The translations under genes were made by a program, and so were the position numbers. Below are positions 38,365-50,161 of a stretch of 64,000 nucleotides of DNA, piece by piece. The DNA is taken from contig JXTB01000544.1 in the NCBI GenBank assembly GCA_002914805.1, positions 84,014 to 148,013 on the forward strand, read 5' to 3'. Below the pieces are notes generated by a model that saw only the letters and a program-made list of their open reading frames with translations, was not told the origin of the DNA and did not search any database. Each line of letters starts with the position of its first letter. Position 1 is the stretch's first letter. The stretch comes from Parasponia andersonii (Eukaryota > Streptophyta > Magnoliopsida > Rosales > Cannabaceae).

Positions 38365-39289
38365 AAAATTATCCCAAGCAGGCCCAAAGATACTACGTGG
38401 CCATAAAACGTTGTATTCCATTGCTAATGTCCATGTCTGGTAAACACAAATTAGTGAAATAATTACCATTTTTTATGCTGTCGCAATAACATTGTGGGAA
38501 AAATAAAATAAACGAATATTGATATGGGAACACAGACGGAGGCACGTTAGGCCAAGCGGGCGTATTCCCCCCCTCCCTCCCTCCCCCCTCAACTTTTTAA
38601 AAATTTTAATTTTTGCCCTTTTGTTGATAAAGTATTCAATTTTATCCCTCATTTGTTCCCTTTAAATTTTGATAATTTAAAAATTCATCTATGTATCTTA
38701 TAAAAGAATTCAATAATTCTCCTTATTTTTCCCTCATTGAATTTTATGATTTTTAAATTTTACTTATATTATTTTTAAATACTTGATTTTTCCCATACTT
38801 TTTATGAATAATTTTTATTTAGACTTCACTTTAAAAAATCTTTTTAATCATATTTTGGTCCATATTGACTTTGTGTGTTTCAAAATTTCCATTTTTAGAA
38901 TTATCCTAAATTATATTTCTCAATTACAAGTCTATTTGAAGGAGTTGAAGAAAAAAAATACAAATAGCAAAAATGAGTGGGGAAAAAAAATTAAATTTAG
39001 CACTAGATTTTGCCCCCTTAAAAAAAATTTCTGGCTCACCGTATGGGAAGGAAGAATATAACAAAATAAAGGGAATGGAAAATCCCAAACTGAATTAAAT
39101 GAGTAAATTATTGAATACTCAAGGATTGTATATAAGGCATCGGAAGAATAGCATTCCAAAGAGAATAAAAAAAATTGTGTAGGGATCAATAACATTGGTT
39201 GGACTTGGAGACACAATAATTTATGGGTTTCTAACACTTTTACCTATAAAACCAAAAGCAATTATAAAAATAGAGAGGTCAGTTTTTTC
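38365..39289. other. AT-rich spacer with a C-rich patch
   Basis: A C run with CCCTCCCTCCCT words lies near 38568-38588, after which T-rich sequence follows. No gene supported; frames at 38783-39061 and 38932-39237 are low-complexity. Confidence 0.55.
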
Positions 39290-39600
39290 TCCCCAATTCC
39301 CGTACGATTTTTATTAGAAAAATATCACTTTTTAAAAAATATTATTTTTAAAGTGGTTACTAGTTACCAATTTCTAAAAACTGATTACTAGTTATCAATT
39401 ATATACTAATTATAAATATATTTGGTTACTAGTTACTATTACTTAAAATTGATTACCTGTTACTAGTTACTATTTTTAAAAAATGATATTTTTCTAATGT
39501 ACTAGATCTACAAAAAACTGAGCCCACTGTATTTTTCTAATTATGTTCTAAAAATGTCATACAAGGCCTAGTTTTCACTCGGCCCTGAGCCCAAACCAAT
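39290..39600. repeat. Diverged relative of the foldback core (GGTTACTAGTTACC array)
   Basis: Words of the type GGTTACTAGTTACCA recur several times between 39355 and 39475. They are framed by AGAAAAATATCACTTTTTAA on the left and ATGATATTTTTCTAATGTA on the right, the same arm vocabulary as the element at 37595-38364. It looks like an older or partial member of that family. Confidence 0.5.
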
Positions 39601-40029
39601 GGACTCGTATTCGATTCTCATTTTACGCGTTCACGCGTGTGAAAACAGAAGGGAATGGACCTAACTCTTCTAAGGTATTTTGTATAAGCTAGGAGTATCA
39701 CGTTATTAGCGATGGACCGAAGGTTAGTCCTAGACAATATATAAGTTAAGATCACTTATAAAATAGTGATTCCATGTCACCAATATTGTGACAATCCTAA
39801 AAAATTCATTTCGAAAAATAATCCTACAAAAGTCATTTTGACCCAAGTTACTCCTAATTAGGTCTAGTTTCCAAAACGAAAACTACAATGTGCCCATGCT
39901 AATCAGCAAACGGAATAATTATGTTTTTTGAGGGTTAAGTAGACAATAATCACTTTTATCAAATGTTTAATTAAATTTATCACTACTATTAGATTCTACC
40001 ACTTTTGGGAGGGAATTAGTCAAAAATTC

Positions 40030-40270
40030 ATCAAGAATGCGTTAAGAATCCATCAAAAATCTATCAAGATTGTTAAAAATCTGTTAAGAATTCATTAAGA
40101 ACCTGTCAAGATTGTTGCAGATATTAAAAATCCATCAAAAATCTATCAAGATCGTCAATAATTCATAAAAAATTTATCAAGAATCTGTCAAGATTGTCGC
40201 CAATATTAAGAATCGTTTAAGAATTAATCAAGATCATCAAGAATTCGTTAAGAATTCATCAATAATTCAT
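40030..40270. repeat. Nested tandem repeat (short unit inside a roughly 80-bp unit)
   Basis: The words ATCAAGAAT, TTAAGAATC and ATCAAAAATC follow one another every 10-11 bp through the whole block. On a larger scale the phrase ATCCATCAAAAATCTATCAA starts near 40050 and again near 40131, and each instance runs on to TGTCAAGATTGT and then an ATATT phrase. So a decamer-like unit has been amplified as an 80-bp higher-order unit. Confidence 0.75.
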
Positions 40271-43260
40271 TTTAAAAAAATAGTATAATAATATATTTAA
40301 TTAATAAGGAAAAAAAAAGTGACGCACATCTAATTTATTCGATTTTTGGTATAGGAAATGAACCGATCTAAGAGTTTTTGAGGGCCTAATATCATTTTTA
40401 GGACCGTTTTCAAGAAGATTATTTCTAGGATTTATCACAAAATTTTTGACTTAGCCATTGTATTTATGACTAGTAGTCATTTTATTTATCATCAGTCATT
40501 TTTATTACAACTAAGGTCATAATTATTATAATTGTTCATCCAAAAAATTATTTTGTCTTGTCCTAGCATTTCTTAGAGTTTTTCTGAAAAATTTTGAGTT
40601 TTAAAACAAATTTTGATAATTTCTTAGAATATTTTCTATATCGATATTATCCATAAAATCATTATCATAAAATTTGAATTCAATTTCCTAGAATATTATC
40701 TATATCGATATTATCTTCGTCATTCACATCGACATTTTAATTCTTGAATCTTATATATGGAACAAAATTGAACTGAACCTCTATTTTTTATGTTTAATTT
40801 TATGCTAAAAATAAGACAAGAACTATGTTGTGAGGTAGCAAATTAAATAGAATCATTATTTGTAATCACCGAAATTATCTGCCGTAATAATCACTCGGGC
40901 GATCGTTGCGGAACTCAAACCATGTGACTTTGGTGAATAACGTCCGACATTGATTACAATTTTTTTTTTCAGAAAAAAGAATGAAGTTAGAGAAACTAGA
41001 CCATTTGTAACTGCTTAAAAAAAAAAAAAGAAGATAAAAAAAACCTACTGTAAAAACTCGTTACAAAATAGACCGTTAAATAGTATAACAAACATGGTCG
41101 AATTCGAGTTATATATAACTTAATAATACCATCTTACATAGGCTACTAGTCACAAATATAACGTCGATTTTTCAGTCTCATGCTTATAGCAGACATAGAC
41201 TGGTTCAAGTGGTCATAAATTCATGGGCAACTGTCATTTTCTATTAATTAATGTTATTCTAACGTCAAATATAAGTTAACCTTTCTTTTTCATTAATAAC
41301 TTGTTCAAAGCATTTTCAATTTATGTTGAAAATATTTATCATACGCTACTACTTTCTCCCTTCACTTTTCCGTCTCGTTTTCATTTATAAGTTTCCTTTT
41401 GGGAGAACAATTATTTTTTTTAAGTTGGATGGTAGTGGGCTTGGAGTAGGAATTAACTGCACACATCTTTATATATAAAAGACTTATAAATGAGGTCACA
41501 CTCGTACACATATATTTATATAGCTCTCTAAATATACTGGTGTAGTAGCTGGTAGCAACATTTGTTGAGTCACCACTAGTAATTGTACACATAAAGTGAT
41601 TAGGTAATTTATTAGATTGGTTGATGATTACTTTGATATTCCTTATTTGGATAAACTAATAAATAGTTGTTAGAGACAGAATAATAAACAGTAATTAGAG
41701 AAATTACGGGTATATAATCAACTAAGTCAAATCCGATTACAGACATGTCGCTCACTCTAATAATAGAAGTTACATTTTTATTATTAAAATCAGGGTTAAT
41801 AACATGAATCTTGTGAATGACTACTAAGCCCTGTGCTAATTAATTAGTGGACCAATTAATCAACAGTAATATACTTAAGACTCCCAAATATATAACTATT
41901 CCTCCAAGCTACACGGCTATTACAATAAACGTCAAACAGAAAATTTCCGCCAAAAATAGTAACATATTTGGTGTGGGTCCCACCACATATTCGAACTTAC
42001 GTTACTGATAAAAAGTCGTGATCATTGGTTAGATATATCTAACTAAAGCATACCTAATTTGTATATTTATATTAAATTAAAACTTCTTTGTACTAAAATA
42101 AATAGTTGAGATATTGGAGTGGAAAAGGAGGCCGGAACGAGGGGAATTATTTTACTTGTTTTGTGTTCGTGTCAATTAATGAACTAGTCCGCAGAAAAAA
42201 ATTAACAAATTAATAATAAAAAAGCAAACCCCATACTAACAAGTTATATAATATTTCTTTCTTTCAGGATTTTTTTTTTTTAAAAAATAAACGACACACA
42301 ACTCATCCAATAGAAAGCCTTAATACAAATATACGTTTCTCGGAATATTTCTCGCCTGCGACCTCTATTTTGATTTTTTTTTTTTTTTTACAACTCCTAG
42401 GAATTTTAATTCTGTATTATGAATTGGCCCATAAGTCTAAAATTGCAAAAAGAGTATTTATCATGCCACTTAAAACAAGATTCTGTCCCAGAAACGAACA
42501 TGGCAAATATATATAAATGTACGATTTTAATATTTTTAAATGCACGTGGGTGTTCTATGACTGCTAATTATAAATATGGATAATGGAAAAGAGACTAGCT
42601 AGTTAGCTATAATACGGAGTAGCTAGCCATTTGTTCGTAATGCTGTGTATTTTTTTTCTTCTGTTTGATTAACTTCCACTAAAAACGTATAGTCAAATTT
42701 GTTAATCATTACCAATAATGGTAACTTTGCAATGGAACAATTTCATTTTTTTTTTTAGACTTTTTTTAAAGTAAAATATAAATGGTGAAAATTTTCTCCT
42801 ACAGCATCTTCACTTTTTATTTATTTTATTTTTCCAAAAAAAGGGTAAGATGTGAAAGATTTATTTAAAAAGTAATAACAAAAAAGACCGTAAAAATTAG
42901 CTTACCCAGGCCAATAAGGCATCAATCAAAGTAGAGGTATTAGACATGATTATGTACATGGCATAATTACAAATATCCATGATTGTGTACGTGGGCATGT
43001 GTTAATGTCGGTTAAATTCTACTTTATACGTCGAGTAAGAACTAACAAATTATATCGTGGGATTTTAACTTATAAATGTGTATTATATACAAATATTGCC
43101 CATTCATATTTGGTAAAAATTTCCATATGAGCAGCAAAAATACCCGTATGTATGTGAGAAAATTTTCAGATTCTTTACGTATGCCAAAAAGCATTCATCG
43201 ATTAAAGTAATAGATATTATTTGGTAATTATGATGACTAATTAATATTAACCCGCTTGGC
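40271..43260. other. Gene-poor AT-rich stretch
   Basis: No coding frame with domain character. The phrase AGAATATT(T/A)TCTATATCGATATTATC is repeated near 40627 and 40691. Minus-strand frame 41362-41592 has no family resemblance. Confidence 0.55.
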
Positions 43261-43413
43261 ACTAAAAACAAAAAATAATTCACTATTTAATTAGTGACAA
43301 TTTTTTTTAGTTACAACAAAAAAAATTTTGTGACTTAAATATGATATTTTGTCACAATTAATTTTTTTTTTTTACTAAAAGATAGTATTTAACTAGCAAC
43401 AAATTGTCACTAA

Positions 43414-43420
<7 letters not shown>

Positions 43421-43456
<36 letters not shown>
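43421..43456. repeat. (TA)n microsatellite
   Basis: TA run directly before MITE family A copy 2; it is the probable insertion site of that MITE. Confidence 0.8.
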
Positions 43457-43461
<5 letters not shown>

Positions 43462-43464
43462 AAA

Positions 43465-43706
43465 GTTGTCAATCTAATAGGTATTTTTTTTCTTTACCTA
43501 TGAGTAAGTATTTTTTTTTTTAGCCGTTGGATCACCATCTAATGGTGATCTAATTGTTATAATGAAATGCATGAAAAGACGTGCATCATTAATGCTCTTT
43601 TTCTCTCTTACTTTTTACAATAAAATAATGTGCATGATAAATTTTCATTAGCCAAATTGATACGTATACATAGGTAAAAAAAAAAATGCCCACTGGATTG
43701 GTGCCC
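43465..43706. mobile_element. MITE family A, copy 2
   Basis: About 242 bp between TATATA flanks. Left end GTTGTCAATCTAATAGGTAT; right end, reverse complemented, GGGCACCAATCCAGTGGGCA followed by a T run and ACCTATG. The core shares ATGCATGAAAAGACGTGCAT with copy 1 exactly. Confidence 0.75.
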
Positions 43707-43732
43707 ATATATATATATTTATATTTATATAA

Positions 43733-44301
43733 ACTGGCTCCTCAAAGGAATGTCATTAATCGAAGCAAAAGTTTCAAATTATAATGTAAGCATAAAGATT
43801 ACAATTTCAAACTCCTCAAAGAAATGAAACAAAAATTGGATCACAAACACAACCATGAACAAATGTATAGGTTATTCTAATTTTTCAAGAGAAAGAGATA
43901 ACAAGGATCACCAACAATTTATTGCTTTCAACATTTCTTCTGGTTGTATTCTTAGCAGAGTAGACTATAGAGACCAATGCCAATTGAGATCCATGAACGT
44001 AGAAACGAAAAGAAAACAAAAATTGGCTACAAATAGATCTAGATTTGAGAAGAAATCTTATATTTAAGATCTGAACCGGACTAAAATCCACACAAAAAGT
44101 AGTACTATAAATCAAATCTAGATCTGAATTTATTAAAATTGAAAAAAAAAAAAAATCAGAGAGAATGAAGAAAAAAAGAGTGAAGAAAAGAGACTGAAGA
44201 AGTAGAAGGAGAAGGGGAAACCCCTCTCTAGCCTACAAGCAGAGTGGCACTGGTTTTTTTGGTAGAAGAAAATATAAATAGAGAGAGACTAAGGTTGTTT
44301 T
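43733..44301. repeat. Dispersed repeat B, copy 2
   Basis: Same orientation as the block at 33149-33715, with shared words GATCACAAACACAACCA, GACCGGACTAAAAT and AGATCTAGAT. Long collinear similarity shows common origin rather than chance AT-richness. Confidence 0.7.
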
Positions 44302-44889
44302 CATTTTGGGTAAAAGATTTTCTATATGTAATATTTATTTTGTCATTAATATACTTTTAGTCCTAACTTTTTATATACAATAATAAAATTAGTTATGACT
44401 AACAATATATTTAATCGCAACAAATTGTACTTTTTTGTGACTAAAATTATTGACCGGAAGATAACGACAATGACATTTTTTTCTCATGAATTTTTTACTT
44501 TTAATCACAAATTTTGTTGTGATTTAATGTAAAGTTTTTCGTGTTGTGGAGAGCAAAACGATAATTATTTGAGGGTACATGAAGAAATAATTTATTGGTA
44601 ATAGAAGACCACGATCAGAGAAAATTTTGCAAGAAATTTCAGATTCCAAAGCTGAGAAATATAAATATAATGCATACATATACGAAGGATATAATTATCT
44701 TTAAAATAATAATTCTAAAAGATCACCAACACCACCAACCAGAGCCCCATTCCTCAGTGTCAACATCATAACACGGGCCCTGCTACTGTAAGTAAAAAAT
44801 ATGTATTTACACATATACATTACATACACGTTTAAAAAGAAACGTTATGCATCACTGCTAGTCATATGTAGTCCGTAAAATCCCGTAAG

Positions 44890-45960
44890 TTTTAAAAGGG
44901 TATATAATGGTCGTTTTCCATTTTCAGAATTAAAAATTTTGGCATTGATTAAATAAATTTGGGCTTAAGTGAAATAAAATACTGAGATATGGGGCCGTTT
45001 CGCAATCTCAAAGGACTAGATTAAAAGAAAATTTAAACTTTGTGTGCAATTTTAAAAAAACTTGTTAATACCCATTAAGGCAGAGGCACGTACGTGGCCA
45101 CCCTCATTTTTCCCTAAGCTCTCTCTCTCTCCTCCTCGATCTCTCTTTGCTCTCCCTCTCTTCATGTATGGTCAAAAGCAGCTAACCACTGACGAGTTGC
45201 CTCCGGTCGACGATGGTCCACGCCACCAACCCAGATCGAGCTACCAGCCTCCTAGCAGCTCGCCGCCAAGATCCCAGTGCCGTTGGAGCCTCGTATTGCT
45301 GATGAGAACGGAAAAATAGCTAAGGAAAAGATTTGGCCACATGAAACTTATCTGGCCATTTCAGGCGTAAAATCAGTTGCATTTGATTCCTCTCGACACA
45401 AAGAATATCATCCCATACATATCTTAACTCAGATAAAACTCACAGTTATCAAATAAATGGGTGGAACTTACGTATGTCATAAACATTAGACACTATAGAA
45501 TTAGATGATATTTAGTACACTTGTAAAGACTTGAAAAATATGTAATTATTTTGAGATAATATTTTACAATAGTTTGAAAATTTTGAACCTTTGAACAATG
45601 AATTTAATTAGATTTCTATAAAACTGTTGAGTATTTTACTGATCATGTTAGAACTTGAAAATAAGTATTTTTATATCGGTTAAAAATCTGTAATTGAATC
45701 TCTACTGAGCATTCACATGCTCATCCTCTTACTTCTTCCCACTTTTAGGTGTTGAATTATTTATAATAATTTTTTTGATAGCCTGACAATCATATTTGGC
45801 ATATGTTTTCATATTTTTCTTGGTTGGTTCCTACTCTATATTTCTTTTTCTTTCTTTGTAAAAGTTGTTTAGTCAAGATTAGTATATTTACTAAGTGGAC
45901 TTAGGAGGATGATTTTGTTACTAAAATTGAGTATTTAGAACTATGATTTTATATAATCTA
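44890..45960 (+). mobile_element. LTR-like repeat C, copy 1 (degenerate)
   Basis: The block begins with a TTTTAAAAGGGTATATAATGG phrase, runs through a CT-rich patch (45115-45165) and a short GC-rich patch (45180-45310), then AT-rich DNA with CTACTGAGCATTCACATGCT near 45700. The same succession occurs in copies at about 46925-49180 and, inverted, 50162-52230. Successions of this type are seen in LTRs of plant Ty3/gypsy elements. A frame at 45062-45319 inside it is not a credible gene. Confidence 0.5.
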
Positions 45961-46047
45961 TTTTGGACATTAGACTAAAGACTTTAATTCAACCAATTTT
46001 ATCAAAAGTTATGATTTATTAATAAGTTTCCAAATAAGTCCATTAGA

Positions 46048-46196
46048 AATTTTCTTAAACTATAAAGGACATTTTCTTGATTTACTAAAAACTAATGAAA
46101 GGTTTCTTGGTTAAAGAATTTTCTTAAACTATAAAGGACATTTTCTTGATTTACTAAAAACTAATGAAAGGTTTCTTGGTTAAAGAATTTATAATG
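46048..46196. repeat. Perfect 69-bp tandem duplication
   Basis: Two identical copies of a 69-bp unit beginning TTTCTTAAACTATAAAGGAC lie head to tail. The absence of any mismatch inside old, decayed DNA shows the duplication is recent, or that it is an assembly artefact. Confidence 0.9.
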
Positions 46197-46924
46197 ATTT
46201 GAGAATAGAAAATGAGAATTCCAAGTGGTTGATTTCTCCTAAATTTTATAAACTCATTATTTAATTGTATATTCACAATAAACTACTAAAAGTTATGATC
46301 TTAGATTTCTGGTTAGTAAATTCACGTGCTGATTCTATACATTCATGATTACCCATCGATTCTCATAATAATAATCTAACAATATATGTGGTATACATAG
46401 AAACGTAGAAAAGTTTTACTTTCATAAGTTAGGAGTACATATAATTATTATGTATAAATCTGTATATCATTCTGATTATGTGATTACATCTTGTTTTCAG
46501 TGATTTTTCTATTATCATTTACCCTAATTACGCATGGCATCAATAATTAATGAGTCTAGCTATTGCATCAATTGTACGCGAACCAGGTTACAAACTCCGG
46601 AATTCTTTAAGAAAAATGGTGGTGGTTGTTAGGACTTCCTCTAATTATTAATATTACTAATTCTATAGTTTGGAGCTGGCTATGGCTAGTTTCTAACCAA
46701 CTTACTAACTGTTATGTATATAATAAACGTACACTTCAGTTTTACCACTTTAATTACCAGCAATAAAAATTTGATATATAGTACGTACGTACCTCATGAT
46801 AATGTGATTTACATATATGGGGTTGATAGGGTTAGCAATTCAGGTCCTAAAACAATAACACAACTTAAAAATTGAACAAAAGTAGTGAATTTGAATTAAG
46901 CATAATCATGTTTATGTCAAAATT
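46197..46924. other. AT-rich spacer
   Basis: No gene or ordered repeat seen. Confidence 0.55.
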
Positions 46925-49180
46925 GTAAACTCCGGTTTTATAAGAGAGTAAAAGATAATTTTTGAACCAATGGTATTTTGGTAAATATTTATTTTTGAGT
47001 ATTTCATTAAAATATCTGAAATAAATTATTCAAAATAAATCTGAGTTGAATCTGGACCAAATTAAGTCTAGGTGTGTTTGGACTAAGGTGAAAAAGAAAA
47101 TTGAAATTAGGGACAAAAGTATAAACAATTAAGGGCTTAATTGAAAGAATACTTTGAAATTTAGGCCAAAATGTAATTAATGGAAATAATAACCACACGT
47201 GCAGTAGTTGACACGTGTGCTACAACTCCTAGAACACCTCAAAACTACTAGTTGTCGGCTACTGTTCAGTAGCCACAATACTCTACCTCTAACTGCCAGA
47301 TGTGCCAGCCTGTGCAAAAGAGAGGCCGCCGACAAAATAGTGATAGTAACCCCCGCCGTGTTTTGCTGCCCCATCAGAGATCGGGCTATCTGAATCTTCT
47401 GCTACCGCGATGGTTTTTCTCTCTCCAGAGCTTTGTCCAACGTCGTTTTGCCATACCACTGGTACGGTTGGATTCGTCTCGTCGTCGCCGTCATTTCCGA
47501 CCAATCTCGGTAGTCATCTCACCATCAATAAGAATTTCAAAATTTTGGCCTTTTTCAAATAAATTTTGTGGCATTTTTATAATTTTTTGTTAGAGAACTA
47601 TTTTGCCCGAAGTAAGTATATAACGTTGTAGAGCACAGAAAATCATGAATAAATACGAGTATTAGGTGTTGACATGATATTCAGAAATGCGTTAATTTTT
47701 GAATTGAAAAGTGGACATTTATCAAATAAATTCCAAAAATGGACAATTTTGTAACTTTCGGATTTAAAGCATGTTTAAGGATTGAGACCTTGAAACTAAA
47801 TTCTGACTTTGAATTTAGACTCAGTGAGGTACTTTGATATAAAGTATGATTATGTTTCGAAGTAATATGAAAATAGAGGCACATGACTCGTGAATAGTGT
47901 CATTTTGTATGCCATAGGCCGGGTCCTGCCCCGGGATTCAAATTTGACGAATTATATATCTAACCTACTATTTTTCAGCACTAAGAATTCAGTTGTGACC
48001 TCTGTTTTTCAATTTGAGACTTCGTTGGAAAAATCACTTTTTTCAAGTTAGCTTATCGGGATCTCGAAATGATCGTCCGAGCTTCCAAGTGACCAAAGGA
48101 AGAATGTTTTAGCGTTGTTAGGTTGGTATAGCTACTATCTCAAGATAAGGGTTGATTACCTAATTTTGCATCTGTTTTGATTTTTAATTACATTAAAATT
48201 GAATTATGAAAAATCGTGAAATTTATAATAGTCTAATAAATTGTTGAAACTTGTTGGATTATATTAGGATTAGACTATGTGAATTTTATACATACTTTTA
48301 AAATTGTTATGGGGTAAAAGAATGATATATTGTCCATGTTTTAGTAAATCCCAAAATAATACCAAGTGGGATTTTAAAGCATGATTTGATTGATTCTTAG
48401 ATGCATAGTTATTATGAATTGTTACATATTGTACATACCATAGGATCACATACTTGAGTTCCATTATTAGTTTAGTTTGCTGGTGAGTTACTGCAGTGCT
48501 AGATGAGAGACCTAGGCTCCTGAGCAGGGTTACTAACATGCCTTCGGGTAGTGTCAGGATGCTTGATACCTCTGATAAAGAAGTATTATAGGGCCGTGAT
48601 GGGAGGATGAGTGCTCACTTATATACTTTGTTGATGTATGATATGTATAATAACGTAGTTGTAATTTTGATTTTGAATATGTGATTATTCTGATAAACTT
48701 GATTTATAAATAGATTTGAAAGGTACTACTAACTATGTATATTTGGAAAATTTCATCCATTTAAAAAGGTAATTGTATTCCTACTGAGCATGTGAATGCT
48801 CACTTTTTATTTTTCCCCTATTTGGTAATGCTCAATGTAAGCTTGGGAACTTAGGAGCAGAATAGTGAGGAGCTTGTTACTTTGTTGAATAATTGATAAC
48901 TATGTAAAATAACTCCGTGTATTTATCTTCGCTTGTAATAATATTTAAGGGTCCGTTTCACGAATTTTGTTTATAAAATTTTTTTGCATAAATTGTGAGA
49001 ATGTTGATGACGATACTTAGTTTTATGTATAAATTTTATTTTCAATCTATGCTAACGGTAATCATAAAATTTTGGAAATCTTACTTTTAAAACTACTATA
49101 CAAATTTTTCAAAAATAACTATTGAATTTCCATATGTAAAATTTTCTTTCTGCCACTGGCCTAAGGTTTGGGTCGAGACA
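46925..49180 (+). mobile_element. LTR-like repeat C, copy 2
   Basis: It ends near 49180 with GGCCTAAGGTTTGGGTCGAGACA-like text, the sort of ending (GGCCTxxGGTTxGGGxCGxGACA) seen in a plant gypsy LTR group. Inside are the CACTGGATxx-like passages CACTAAGAATTCAGTTGTGA, TACTGAGCATGTGAATGCTC and a GC-richer patch at 47205-47510. All recur in reverse order and complement in copy 3. Open frames at 47177-47593 fall in this patch and look non-coding. The left border is uncertain. Confidence 0.5.
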
Positions 49181-49554
49181 AAAATCATGCCAACCTACAA
49201 CACAACAAGTTAAATAATTTTTCATTTTTAGGGTGACCTTATTTACCCAAAATTGACATAATTTGATAATTGTATCATAATATAACCCTTTTATTACATA
49301 TTTACAATCCAAAATTAGATATCTTAATTTATTTCTTACACAATATGCATTATGCTATGCAAAATTATATGATTCACTACACATAAATAACATGAAATCA
49401 CACAAAAATAATGACAATTTAACAATTTTTTTAAAAAAATTATTATTTATTTAAATAGGTTATATTAGTTAGTTATGTTTAATGATCATGTTTTGTTGTA
49501 GTTAACATTTATTGATATGCTTCATAAATAAGTCATGTTCATATTGATATATAT
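49181..49554. other. Spacer between facing LTR-like copies
   Basis: AT-rich; no coding sequence and no retroelement gag or pol remains are visible between the facing copies 2 and 3. Confidence 0.5.
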
Positions 49555-49788
49555 GGTTCCTAATTCAGTAGGTATTTTTTTTTACCTATTCGTAGGTATT
49601 TTATTTTTCTAGCCGTTAGATTATGATCTAGTTGTTACTATAATTTAAATAGTTATAAAAAGATATTTATTATTTAATATTTTTCTCTCTTATTCTTTTA
49701 TCATGAAAAGATGTGAGTAACTAATTTTGATTGGTTAAAAGAAAACCTATAGATAGATAAAAAAAAATACATACTGAATTGGTGCCCG
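49555..49788. mobile_element. MITE family A, copy 3
   Basis: About 234 bp in TATATA flanks. Left end GGTTCCTAATTCAGTAGGTA; right end, reverse complemented, CGGGCACCAATTCAGTATGT. Inverted ends of at least 30 bp are clear. The core keeps the TAGCCGTTAGATTATGATCT phrase of the family. Confidence 0.8.
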
Positions 49789-50161
49789 TATATATAGATA
49801 ATTTGAAATGTTTAATAAATGATTAAGTTGATACGAATACAATTCATTAATACAAATTGCAATCATAATGATTGGTATGGAAGATATTATTATGCATTTT
49901 TTAATAAATAATAACTCTTCATTTTCTTCTTCTAAAAAAAACAATACTGAATTTTAGTACAATTAAATTGATAGCTGATTAATGTATCAATTTTCATTAT
50001 TGCCAACTAGTTATTATTGTTAATTAATATTATTTGAGACACCACTAATTATTTTTGGTGAGAGTAATGTTATGGGTAGCTTATATCTGACATAAAATCT
50101 AGCACAAAAACTTACACCATCGGTGGGATATTATTTTTAGTAATATAACTCTAAATGGTAT

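Larger units (their letters stand above)
43261..44549. mobile_element. CACTA-like non-autonomous transposon with nested MITE
   Basis: The left boundary reads CACTAAAAACAAAAAATAAT. The right boundary, reverse complemented, reads CACAACACGAAAAACTTTAC, so both ends begin CAC with an A-rich continuation. Subterminal words such as GTGACAA, TTGTCAC and CACAAATTTTGTTGTG recur on both sides, as in CACTA elements. The inside contains dispersed repeat B copy 2 (43733-44301) and a MITE (43465-43706). I could not confirm a 3-bp target duplication and there is no transposase. Confidence 0.4.

Noticed and set aside
39590-39660. Possible tRNA B-box-like phrase (GTATTCGATTCTCA)
   Set aside because: No matching A box, acceptor stem or cloverleaf could be drawn around it.
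47177-47593. Overlapping frames on both strands in a GC-richer patch
   Set aside because: The patch recurs in diverged form in the other LTR-like copies, so it is repeat sequence rather than a gene.
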